Of a DNA stretch of 64,000 nt, positions 26,452-34,567 are shown piece after piece. Made by a program: the position numbers and the translations under genes. This DNA is from Skermanella mucosa (GTDB lineage Bacteria; Pseudomonadota; Alphaproteobacteria; Azospirillales; Azospirillaceae). Position 1 is the stretch's first letter; each line of letters opens with the position of its first letter. The notes under the pieces were generated by a model that made no database searches, was not told the origin of the DNA, and saw only the letters and a program-made list of their open reading frames with translations. The DNA is taken from contig NZ_CP086106.1 in the NCBI RefSeq assembly GCF_016765655.2, positions 3,034,501-3,098,500 on the forward strand, written 5' to 3'.

Positions 26452-27216
26452 ATGCTTGAAGCCCTCGCCGATATCCTCGTCAAGAACGCTCTCGTCACCG
26501 CCTTCGCCGTGGTCGGCGTCACTATCTGGATCTCCTACCAACTCTCGGCCAAGCTCACGCGCGGCCGGCTGCACGGGTCGGCCATCGCGATCATCCTGGG
26601 GCTGGTCGCGGCCTATTTCGGCGGTCTGTTCACCGGCGGGAACAAAGGGATCGCCGACGTGCCCCTGCTGGCCGGCATCGGCCTGATGGGAGGCGCCATG
26701 CTCCGCGACTTCGCGATCATTGCGACCGCCTTCGGCGTCAGCTTCGGCGAGATCCGCAAGGCCGGCGTCAGCGGCGTGGTCGCGCTGTTCGCCGGGATCA
26801 TCGTCTCCTTCGTGATCGGCGCCGCCGTCGCCATGGCCTTCGGCTATTCCGACGCGGTCAGCATGGCGACCATCGGGGCGGGAGCCGTGACCTACATCGT
26901 AGGCCCGGTGACGGGAGCCGCGCTCGGCGCCAGTTCGGACGTGATGGCCCTCAGCATCGCCGCCGGCCTGATCAAGTCGATCCTGGTGATGATCGGCACG
27001 CCCTTCGTCGCCAAGAGCATCGGCCTGGACAATCCCCGCTCCGCGATGGTGTTCGGCGGGCTTATGGGCACCACCAGCGGGGTCGCAGGCGGGCTCGCCG
27101 CGACCGATCCGAAGCTGGTTCCCTACGGCGCCATGACGGCGACCTTCTATACCGGCCTGGGATGCCTGTTGGCGCCGTCGGTGCTGTTCATCGCGACCCG
27201 TGCCCTGGTCGGCTGA
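26452..27216 (+). CDS. madM: Malonate transporter subunit MadM
   Basis: Polytopic membrane protein of 254 aa, eight or so helices, partner of MadL. Family blocks include WISYQLSAKLTRGRLHGSA, GLMGGAMLRDFAIIATAFG and the end GCLLAPSVLFIATRALVG. The gene follows madL by 6 bases, so translation is probably coupled. A hairpin 32 bases after its stop probably ends the malonate operon. Confidence 0.93.
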   Translation: MLEALADILVKNALVTAFAVVGVTIWISYQLSAKLTRGRLHGSAIAIILGLVAAYFGGLFTGGNKGIADVPLLAGIGLMGGAMLRDFAIIATAFGVSFGEIRKAGVSGVVALFAGIIVSFVIGAAVAMAFGYSDAVSMATIGAGAVTYIVGPVTGAALGASSDVMALSIAAGLIKSILVMIGTPFVAKSIGLDNPRSAMVFGGLMGTTSGVAGGLAATDPKLVPYGAMTATFYTGLGCLLAPSVLFIATRALVG

Positions 27217-27247
27217 CGGCGGAGCCGAAGCGGCTTGACACCGATGC

Positions 27248-27282
27248 CCCGGATCGTGCCTCTGGTCAACACGCGATCCGGG
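27248..27282 (+). terminator. Hairpin at the end of the malonate operon
   Basis: A 9-bp stem (27248-27256 with 27274-27282) with a 17-base loop lies between madM and the cyclase gene. No U-tract. Confidence 0.45.
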
Positions 27283-27334
27283 ACCACTTCTGGTAGGTTC
27301 CTGCGCCGCACCAACGACCAGCCCGAAGTTCCTG

Positions 27335-29020
27335 ATGCCCACACTCTCCGGAAGCCGCCGCTTCCAGCAACTGCGTACGATCTCGGGACTGGTGCTGTTC
27401 GCCTATGTGCTGATGCACATGCTGAACCATTCGCTGGGCTTGATCTCGCTCGAGGCCATGGACCGCTGGCGCTTCCTGCTCTCCTGGCAGTTCGCCGGGG
27501 GCTGGATCGTCATCCTGACGGCGGCGGTGGTCCATGCTGCCCACGCGCTGTGGTCGTTGTACGATCGGCGGGTGATGCGCATGCCGGCGTGGCAGTTCAT
27601 GCAGCTTCTGCTCGGGCTCGCCATTCCGTTCCTGCTGATCGAGCACGTGCTGGGCACGCGGGCAGTCACCGAACTCTACGGCGTGCAGCCCAGCTACGCC
27701 CTGGTCCAGCTGACGTACTGGCGGCTGGCGCCCCACCTCGGCATCCTGCAAAGCACGGTCATGGTCGTCTCCTGGGTCCATGGCTGCGTCGGGCTGCACT
27801 TTTGGCTGCGGCTCCGGCCCTGGTACCGATCCGTGGCGCCCGGCCTCTTCACCCTGGCGGTGCTGGTCCCGACCCTGGCGCTCCTGGGTTTCGTCGTGTC
27901 CGGGCGGGCTCTGCTGGTCGAGACGGCGGACGGCGCCGCGATCGCCGAAATACTCAAGGCGGCCCAGATCCCCGGGCCGACGTCGGCCGCCTTCGTCAGC
28001 CAGACGGCCCTGAACTTCCGCTACGGCTTCGCGGCGCTGATCGTCGCCATCCTGTTCGCCCGGGGCGTCCGCAACCTTCTGTCGTCACGGTTCGGTACGA
28101 TCACGCTCAGCTATGCCGAAGGCCCCACCGTGACCCTGCTGCCCGGGGCCAGCATACTGGAGATGAGCCGGGCCTACGGCATCCCGCACGCGTCCGTCTG
28201 CGGCGGACGGGGGCGATGCTCGACCTGCCGCGTCAGCGTCAGGCACGGCCGCGACCGGCTGCCTCCGCCCTCCTCCGCCGAACAGCGCGTGCTGTCCCGG
28301 ATCGGGGCGGCGCCCGATGTCCGCCTTGCCTGCATGGTCAGGCCGAAGCACAGCCTGACCGTGCGCCCGCTGATACCGCCGGCGTCGAATCCCGAACTGG
28401 CGCTCCAGCCTTCGACCCACCTGGAAGGCCAGGAGCGGGAGATCGTGATCCTGTTCGCCGACATACGGGGCTTCACCAGCCTGTCGGAGGCGCGGCTGCC
28501 CTACGACGTGGTGTTCATCCTGAACCGCTATTTCGAAGCCGTCGGGCAGGCGGTGGAAAGCAACAACGGCCACATAGACAAATTCATCGGCGACGGCATG
28601 ATGGCGCTGTTCGGCATCAGCGACGACCCGGTCAGGGCCGCGAAGGATGCGCTCGTGACGGCCCGGGCCATCGCCGAGCGCATCGACCGGCTGAACCGCG
28701 ACCTTGAACACGACCTGCCCCATCCCTTGCGTGTCGCCATCGGCATCCATGCCGGAACGGTGATCCTGGGCGAGATGGGCTATGGCCGCGCCCGCTCCTT
28801 CACCGCCATCGGCGACCCGGTCAACACCACCTCCCGGCTGGAGCAGATCGCCAAGGACAACGAGGTAGAGCTGGTGGTCAGCCGCGAGGTCGAGGCGCGG
28901 GCCGGCATCGACCTGGGCCGGCATCCCCTCCAGTTCGTCCCGGTCCGCGGCCGGAAGGCGGCGATGGAGGTGCGGCTCATCAGCTCGGCCGCGGCACTGG
29001 CGGCATCTCCCGTCGCCTGA
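27335..29020 (+). CDS. Membrane class III adenylate cyclase with 2Fe-2S ferredoxin domain
   Basis: Protein of 561 aa in three parts. Residues 1-250 form about six membrane helices with several embedded His (28, 32, 67, 70, 104, 134, 149, 155), reminiscent of the heme-binding SdhC/cytochrome-b-like domain of CyaC-type cyclases. Residues 255-345 are a plant-type 2Fe-2S domain with Cys289, Cys295, Cys298 and Cys333 (C-x5-C-x2-C-x34-C). Residues 365-550 are a class III cyclase with metal Asp376 (FADIRGF) and Asp420 (GDGMMALFG). The adenine-binding Lys416 in HIDKFIGD and an Asp in IGDPVNTTSRLE indicate ATP rather than GTP. It probably makes cAMP in response to membrane or quinone redox state; that is inference from architecture. 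It is convergent with the MATE gene (6 bases between stops). Confidence 0.9.
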   Translation: MPTLSGSRRFQQLRTISGLVLFAYVLMHMLNHSLGLISLEAMDRWRFLLSWQFAGGWIVILTAAVVHAAHALWSLYDRRVMRMPAWQFMQLLLGLAIPFLLIEHVLGTRAVTELYGVQPSYALVQLTYWRLAPHLGILQSTVMVVSWVHGCVGLHFWLRLRPWYRSVAPGLFTLAVLVPTLALLGFVVSGRALLVETADGAAIAEILKAAQIPGPTSAAFVSQTALNFRYGFAALIVAILFARGVRNLLSSRFGTITLSYAEGPTVTLLPGASILEMSRAYGIPHASVCGGRGRCSTCRVSVRHGRDRLPPPSSAEQRVLSRIGAAPDVRLACMVRPKHSLTVRPLIPPASNPELALQPSTHLEGQEREIVILFADIRGFTSLSEARLPYDVVFILNRYFEAVGQAVESNNGHIDKFIGDGMMALFGISDDPVRAAKDALVTARAIAERIDRLNRDLEHDLPHPLRVAIGIHAGTVILGEMGYGRARSFTAIGDPVNTTSRLEQIAKDNEVELVVSREVEARAGIDLGRHPLQFVPVRGRKAAMEVRLISSAAALAASPVA

Positions 29021-29026
29021 CGCCGG

Positions 29027-30487
29027 TCAGTCCTCGCCAGCGGCCGGCCGGACGGCCGCGAGGGTGGCGAGCGCCGCCTTGCCCGACGAGACGGGCTGGG
29101 CCGGCGGCTCGACGACGATCGGTCCGGGTCCGAGCCGATCGTCCTTCAGGCGGCCGACGACCCGGAAGGCGACGACCACGGCGGCCAGCCCGAAGACGAG
29201 CGCGCCCGCCGCCTGGCCGATCACGATCCCCTGCGCGCCGCCCGCCCAGGCGCCCAGCGTGACGAAGGGGATCGTTCCCAGTGTGGCGCGTCCCCAGTTG
29301 AAGCCGGTGGACAGCAACGGGAAGCCCAGGTTGTTGAAAGCCGCGTTGGCGACGAACAGGCAGCCGATGAACAGGAAACCTCCGGCGGTCAGCGTGCAGA
29401 ACAGGCGCACGATGTCGGCCGCCACGCCTTCCACCGAGAAGACCTGCACGAGCAGGTCCTGGCCCAGGAACAGGACGAACCAGACCGACGCGACGTAGGT
29501 CAGCATCACCGTCAGGCTGGCCCGCAGGGTCTCGCGGATGCGCTCATAGATCCGGGCGCCCAGGTTCTGCGCGAAGATCGGACCGACCGCGCCGCTGAGC
29601 GCGAAGATCACGCCGAACGCGACCGGCACGACCCGGTCGACGATCGCCAGCCCGGCCACCGCCGCGTCGCCGAACTTCGCCATGGAGAAGGTCACGTAGG
29701 CCGAGGCGACGGGTGTCGCGACATTGGTCAGGATCGCCGGCCCCGCGACCCTGAACAGCTGCCGGGCGTCCCGCGGAAGCGCCGCCATCGAGGGACGTCC
29801 CACCAGCCCGTGGACCGTGGACGCGCCGTGCCACCCGATCGCGACCAGGACGCACCGGGAAAGCAGCGCCGCGATCGCGGCCCCCATCAGGTCGAGGTCG
29901 AAACCGAAGATCAGGATCGGGTCCAGCACGGCCGTCGCCAGCCCGGCGAACAGGGTCACGTTCATGGACCGCCGGGCGTCCCCGACGGCCCGCAGCAGCG
30001 CCGAGCAGCACATGCCGACGCCGAGCAGCGGCATGGTCGGCGAGACGATCGTCAGGTAGGTCTCGGCGAACCGCTTGGTCTCCCCCCGGGCTCCGAGCGC
30101 CGACAGGATGGGGTCGAGGAACGGAACCGTCAGGATGCCGACCGCGAGGCTCGCCACCAGCATGACGACGAGGCTGGAGCCGGCGAGCCGGCGGGCCTCC
30201 TCCCGGTCGCCGGACCCGATCGCCCGGGCGACGATGGCGCCGGTGCCGATGGTCAGGCCGATGCACAGGGAGATCTGGAAGAACAGGATCGTCCCGGCGA
30301 ACCCGACCGCCGCGGCCAGTTCCCTGACCCCCAGCATGGAGATGTAGAACAGGTTCGCCAGATCGACCGCGAAGACCGCCATCAGGCCGACGGAACCGGT
30401 GGTCGTCATCACCACGACGTGGCGCAGCGGCGATCCCGACGTGAACTTGGGCGCCTGGGCCTGACCTTTGCCGGAAGCGACGGCCAT
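29027..30487 (-). CDS. MATE family efflux transporter
   Basis: Twelve-helix MATE-type exporter, 486 aa, with the two-lobe pattern of the family (AVDLANLFYISMLGVRELAA in lobe 1; VASAYVTFSMAKFGDAAVAG in lobe 2). These export cationic drugs, dyes or metabolites in exchange for sodium or protons. I chose the ATG at 30487, preceded by AGGATAGGA; 72 further upstream codons are open but cross the divergent promoter region. A GTCTCTGC-N6-GCAGAGAC inverted repeat lies about 80-100 bases upstream. The substrate is unknown. Confidence 0.88.
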   Translation of the reverse strand: MAVASGKGQAQAPKFTSGSPLRHVVVMTTTGSVGLMAVFAVDLANLFYISMLGVRELAAAVGFAGTILFFQISLCIGLTIGTGAIVARAIGSGDREEARRLAGSSLVVMLVASLAVGILTVPFLDPILSALGARGETKRFAETYLTIVSPTMPLLGVGMCCSALLRAVGDARRSMNVTLFAGLATAVLDPILIFGFDLDLMGAAIAALLSRCVLVAIGWHGASTVHGLVGRPSMAALPRDARQLFRVAGPAILTNVATPVASAYVTFSMAKFGDAAVAGLAIVDRVVPVAFGVIFALSGAVGPIFAQNLGARIYERIRETLRASLTVMLTYVASVWFVLFLGQDLLVQVFSVEGVAADIVRLFCTLTAGGFLFIGCLFVANAAFNNLGFPLLSTGFNWGRATLGTIPFVTLGAWAGGAQGIVIGQAAGALVFGLAAVVVAFRVVGRLKDDRLGPGPIVVEPPAQPVSSGKAALATLAAVRPAAGED

Positions 30488-30568
30488 GGATCCTATCCTT
30501 CGTTGTGCCAAGACCGGCAACATGCTGGAAAAACAAGCTATACCGTTTCGCGTAACCTGTCGTGAGCG

Positions 30569-30590
30569 GTCTCTGCTGATATGCAGAGAC
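30569..30590. promoter_or_regulatory. GTCTCTGC-N6-GCAGAGAC inverted repeat, operator candidate
   Basis: Perfect 8-bp arms with a 6-bp TGATAT centre lie in the 198-bp region between the divergent MATE and SNF2-helicase genes. The size and symmetry suit a TetR- or MarR-type repressor. No regulator gene lies next to it. Confidence 0.5.
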
Positions 30591-30685
30591 AGAGGTGTGT
30601 GGCAATGGCGGGCAAAAATAGGTATCCTCCGTCCTTCGCCCTCTCCTGAGATCCGACGCTTCCGTAACATCCAGCAAAAAGATTC

Positions 30686-33600
30686 ATGCCACTGGTCAAC
30701 CACACTGCGCGGGCTTCATCGCCTGCCGGCGCCCCGGTTCCCTTTGCCGAAGAGGACGTGTCGCGCGTCTTCGATCAGAAAACCCTTCAGCGTGCCCGCG
30801 GACTGCTGCTCGCCGGCGCTGCACGGCTTCTGCCTGCCCGGGAGCATATCGCCGCGACGGTGACGGACCTGGGACGGACCCACACGGTGATGGTGGTGCC
30901 GTCGCATCGCAACCAGCGCGTCACCCTGGAGCGGACCTGCACCTGCGGACGCTCGACCTGCGCGCACATGGCGGCGGCGGCACTCCTGGCGCTGGACAGC
31001 CGGCCCGAATGGCGGCGGGCGGTGCAGCCGTCGTTCCTGGACCGGGTGGCCGCCCCCAAGGCGCCGGCCGCGCCGGAGCCGGCCCCTCCCGGGGTCACTC
31101 CCGGAGCCCCCGCCGGAATTCCGCTGGCCTACTGGACGCTGGAGGCCGGCCAGGGCGACGCCGCCCTGTACGTGACCGCCACCCTGGCGGTCGGCGGCGC
31201 GCCCGAGCGGCCCGCCACTCCCCGGCAGGTGGTCGACCACGCCGCCGGGATCGAGCAGGCCGGAGCCGATCGGACCGTCGCCCGCCTGCTGGGCGCCGGA
31301 GCGCTGGTCCGCACGCCGGTGCCGAAGGGCAAGGCCGACGCGGTCGACAAGCTGCTCCGCTGCCTGCTGGCGACCGGACGGGTGCGGTGGCACAGCGGCG
31401 TTCCGCTGGTCTCCGGTCCCAAGCGCGTGGTCCGCGCGTTCCGGGATCCGCGGACCGGGACGCTGCGGCCGACCGGCCTGCCGGAGGGCGGAGCCCTGAT
31501 CAAGGGCCTGGGCCACTGGTGCGTCGATCCCGGGGCGGGACAGATCTGCGCGGTCGATCTACAGATCGTCACCATGCCGAAGGCGGCGGCCGCGACGCCG
31601 CCGGCCAAGTCGGCATCGGCGAAGCCGGAGGTGCAGAAGCCACGCATCGTGACCCGCCGGACCGCGCAGCGGACTCCGGCGCCTCGGATGGTGCCGGCCG
31701 ACGTTCCGCCCCGGCCGCCGCGGTCCGATCCCGCCGTGATCGTCGAGCGCAGCCCGAAGATCACGGCCCGCCTCGGCCGCGTCGTGTCGGCCGGTGAAGG
31801 CATGATCGACATCCTGCGGTTGGCGTTCGATTACGGCGATCCCGGCCAGCCGGCGGAGATCGAGGCCGACGACCAGCGCCAGTTCGCCCGGATCGAGACG
31901 CCGGACGGGCCGCCCGTGTTCGCGCGGCGCGACAAGGCCGCCGAGCAGGAGGCCATGGCGCGCCTCGCCCGGATCGGCTTCGCCCAGCTCCGGATCGACC
32001 CGCCGAAGGGTTCCTTGGAAGACCGGGGCACGCGGGTCCACCGCATGACCGGCAAGGATCCCGACGCCGCGTGGCGTGCCTTCTTCACCACCCAGGTTCC
32101 GGCGCTGGAAGCCGAGGGCTGGACCGTCCATATCGGTTCCGACTTCGGCACCCGCATGGTCGAGTCCGCCGGCGACGTCGCCATCACCGTGCGCGATGCC
32201 GGCGAAGGCTGGTTCGACATGGAGGTCGGCGTCGAGATCGAGGGCCAGCGCCGCTCCCTGCTGCCCATCCTGGCCCGCCTGATCGACCGCGGCGGAATGG
32301 CCGCGATGCGTGTGATCGACGGGCAGGCCCACGTGATGCTGGAGGACGGCAGCGTGCTGGCGGTTCCGGCCGACAGGATCAAGCGGCTGTTCAGCGTCCT
32401 CGAGGCCATGCTGGAGACCGGCCGGCGGTTCGAGGAGAAACTCCAGGTACCGATGGGCGAGGCCGACCTGCTGGTCGACATCGACGACCTGGTGTCCCGC
32501 CGCCCGGACGAGAGCGCCCAGATCGAGGCGTTCCTCCGCAAGCTGACCGAGGACGAGACCCTGCCCGAGGTGGCGGCTCCGGCCAGCTTCCGCGGCGACC
32601 TGCGCGACTATCAGCGCACCGGCCTTGCCTGGCTGCAGCGTCTGGCGGCCAACAACGTCGCCGGAATCCTGGCCGACGACATGGGCCTGGGCAAGACCGC
32701 GCAGACACTGGCGCACATCGCCCTGGAGCACGAGAGCGGCCGGCTGGAGGATCCTTGCCTGGTGGTGGTTCCGACCAGCTTGGTACCCAACTGGGTCAAC
32801 GAGGCGAAGCGCTTCACGCCGCACCTGCGCACCCTGGTGCTGCATGGCCTGGACCGGCACGAGCGCCGGGCCGAGATCGCCTCGGCCCAGATCGTGATCA
32901 CGACCTACGGCGTGGTCGCCCGCGACATGGACCTGATGAAGGATTGCCCGTGGCACCTGGTCGTGCTGGACGAGGCCCAGGCGATCAAGAACCCGGACTC
33001 CCGTTCTACCCGCGCCGTCTGCGCGCTGAGGGCGAAGCACAGGCTGTGCCTGTCCGGAACGCCGGTCGAGAACAATTTGGGCGAACTCTGGGCCCAGTTC
33101 GCCTTCCTGATGCCCGGGTTGCTGGGTGACCGGAAGGATTTCCAGAAGCGGTTCCGGACACCGATCGAGAAGCGCGGCGACGCGACCCGCGCCGGCCTGC
33201 TGGTGCGCCGGACCCGGCCGTTCCTGTTGCGCCGGACCAAGTCCGAGGTGGCGAAGGAATTGCCGCCCAAGACCGAGGTGATCCGGCATATCGAGCTGGA
33301 CCAGGAACAGCGCGACCTCTACGAGACGATCCGCCTGTCGGTCCACGAGAAGGTGCGGGCGGCGATCGCCAACAGCGGCCTGTCCGGCAACGCCATCACC
33401 GTGATCGACGCGCTGCTGAAACTGCGTCAGGTCTGCTGCGATCCCAGGCTGGTCAAGATTCCGGCGGCGGCCTCCGTCGGCGAAAGCGCCAAGCTGAGCA
33501 GCCTGATCGAGATGGTCGGCGAGATGGTGCCGGAAGGCCGCCGGATCCTGATCTTCTCCCAGTTCACCTCGATGCTGGAGCTGATCAAGCCGGAGCTGCG

Positions 33601-34003
33601 CAAGGCCGGCATCGCCTTCGTGGAACTGACCGGGGCCACCCGCGACCGCAACGAGCCGGTCGAGCGGTTCCAGCGCGGCGACGTGCCGGTCTTCCTGATC
33701 AGCCTGAAGGCCGGCGGGCGGGGACTGAACCTGACCGCCGCCGACACGGTCATCCACTACGATCCCTGGTGGAACCCGGCGGCCGAGAACCAGGCGACCG
33801 ACCGCGCGCACCGGATCGGGCAGGACAAGCCCGTCTTCGTCTACAAGCTGATCGCCGCCGACACCGTGGAAGAGCGGATCCTTGAGCTTCAGCGCCGCAA
33901 GGACAATCTCGCCGCGGCGACGATCGAGGGGACGGCCCTGTTCAGCACCCTCGGCACCGGCGACATCGACTACCTGTTCGGGGAGGCGGACGAGGAGGAA
34001 TGA
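30686..34003 (+). CDS. SWIM zinc finger and SNF2-family helicase protein
   Basis: Large protein of 1105 aa. A SWIM zinc finger is at about 85-94 (Cys85-x-Cys87-x4-Cys92-x-His94). A low-complexity Pro/Ala linker spans about 110-380. The SNF2 ATPase core starts near 640. Motif I is DDMGLGKT (about 663-670), motif II DEAQ (about 761), motif III LSGTPVENNLGELW, then in the second lobe LIFSQFTSMLELI, GLNLTAADTVIHYDPWWNP and motif VI ATDRAHRIGQ. Bacterial members translocate on duplex DNA or remodel RNA polymerase/DNA complexes; roles are mostly unknown. It is isolated from methylases or nucleases, so there is no evidence for a restriction or DISARM-type cluster. Confidence 0.92.
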   Translation: MPLVNHTARASSPAGAPVPFAEEDVSRVFDQKTLQRARGLLLAGAARLLPAREHIAATVTDLGRTHTVMVVPSHRNQRVTLERTCTCGRSTCAHMAAAALLALDSRPEWRRAVQPSFLDRVAAPKAPAAPEPAPPGVTPGAPAGIPLAYWTLEAGQGDAALYVTATLAVGGAPERPATPRQVVDHAAGIEQAGADRTVARLLGAGALVRTPVPKGKADAVDKLLRCLLATGRVRWHSGVPLVSGPKRVVRAFRDPRTGTLRPTGLPEGGALIKGLGHWCVDPGAGQICAVDLQIVTMPKAAAATPPAKSASAKPEVQKPRIVTRRTAQRTPAPRMVPADVPPRPPRSDPAVIVERSPKITARLGRVVSAGEGMIDILRLAFDYGDPGQPAEIEADDQRQFARIETPDGPPVFARRDKAAEQEAMARLARIGFAQLRIDPPKGSLEDRGTRVHRMTGKDPDAAWRAFFTTQVPALEAEGWTVHIGSDFGTRMVESAGDVAITVRDAGEGWFDMEVGVEIEGQRRSLLPILARLIDRGGMAAMRVIDGQAHVMLEDGSVLAVPADRIKRLFSVLEAMLETGRRFEEKLQVPMGEADLLVDIDDLVSRRPDESAQIEAFLRKLTEDETLPEVAAPASFRGDLRDYQRTGLAWLQRLAANNVAGILADDMGLGKTAQTLAHIALEHESGRLEDPCLVVVPTSLVPNWVNEAKRFTPHLRTLVLHGLDRHERRAEIASAQIVITTYGVVARDMDLMKDCPWHLVVLDEAQAIKNPDSRSTRAVCALRAKHRLCLSGTPVENNLGELWAQFAFLMPGLLGDRKDFQKRFRTPIEKRGDATRAGLLVRRTRPFLLRRTKSEVAKELPPKTEVIRHIELDQEQRDLYETIRLSVHEKVRAAIANSGLSGNAITVIDALLKLRQVCCDPRLVKIPAAASVGESAKLSSLIEMVGEMVPEGRRILIFSQFTSMLELIKPELRKAGIAFVELTGATRDRNEPVERFQRGDVPVFLISLKAGGRGLNLTAADTVIHYDPWWNPAAENQATDRAHRIGQDKPVFVYKLIAADTVEERILELQRRKDNLAAATIEGTALFSTLGTGDIDYLFGEADEEE

Positions 34004-34083
34004 GCAGGCCGGGAAATAGATAATCCTGGCCGACGTTCCGCCGCATGTGTAGCTTGCGCCGATCTCCTCCAGCCGTGAGTTCG

Positions 34084-34494
34084 ATGACCGAGTTCCGAGA
34101 ACGCCGTATCCCGACAGGCCAGGGTGTCAGAGCCGTCGCTCTGGCGCTGGTGTTCTGCCTGTTGTCGGCCTTCTGCTGGACAGGGATCCCGACCGCGCCG
34201 GGATCCGCCGCCGCGCCGTCGTCGCCGTCCGGCGGGGCCTCCGGATCGGGCGGCGGCGATGCGGGCGCCGGTGAGAGATTCCATCTGCCCCGGCAGCTCT
34301 TCGTGGAGGCGTCGCGCGCGCCCTTGCGCGATCCGCCGATGCCGGAACCGATCTTCGCCGTCCTCGTGGCGATCGCCTTCATGGCGGCCGGGGACCTGAT
34401 TTCCGCGCCGGACCGCCTGTACGCTCCGGTCCCGGTTCCGGGTATGGGCTGGGCAAGCCCCCGCATTCCCACGGGTCCCCCCGTCGCCGGCTGA
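34084..34494 (+). CDS. Hypothetical small exported or membrane protein
   Basis: Predicted 136 aa from ATG 34084; the frame is open 13 codons earlier. A hydrophobic segment at about 16-34 (AVALALVFCLLSAFCWTG) could be a signal peptide or anchor. It is followed by a Gly/Ser/Ala-rich stretch and a second weak helix at about 88-103. I recognise no family. It sits between the SNF2 helicase and secDF in the same direction. Coding potential is moderate, so a spurious frame cannot be excluded. Confidence 0.4.
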   Translation: MTEFRERRIPTGQGVRAVALALVFCLLSAFCWTGIPTAPGSAAAPSSPSGGASGSGGGDAGAGERFHLPRQLFVEASRAPLRDPPMPEPIFAVLVAIAFMAAGDLISAPDRLYAPVPVPGMGWASPRIPTGPPVAG

Positions 34495-34567
34495 CAGCCT
34501 TCGAAACTCCCGCCATCGCTGCAATGCCTTGATCATGCCGAAAGCCGGCGTGAGAAAGTTGTCATCC

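Noticed and set aside
24271-27342. A 1023-codon open frame on the minus strand antisense to matA-matB-madLM
   Set aside because: Its product is a Gly/Asp/His/Arg-rich shadow with no family signature. It mirrors the highly biased plus-strand genes, which have clear motifs.
30686-34003. A DNA-defence cluster anchored on the SNF2 helicase
   Set aside because: No methyltransferase, nuclease, PLD or other defence gene sits nearby; neighbours are a MATE exporter and secDF.
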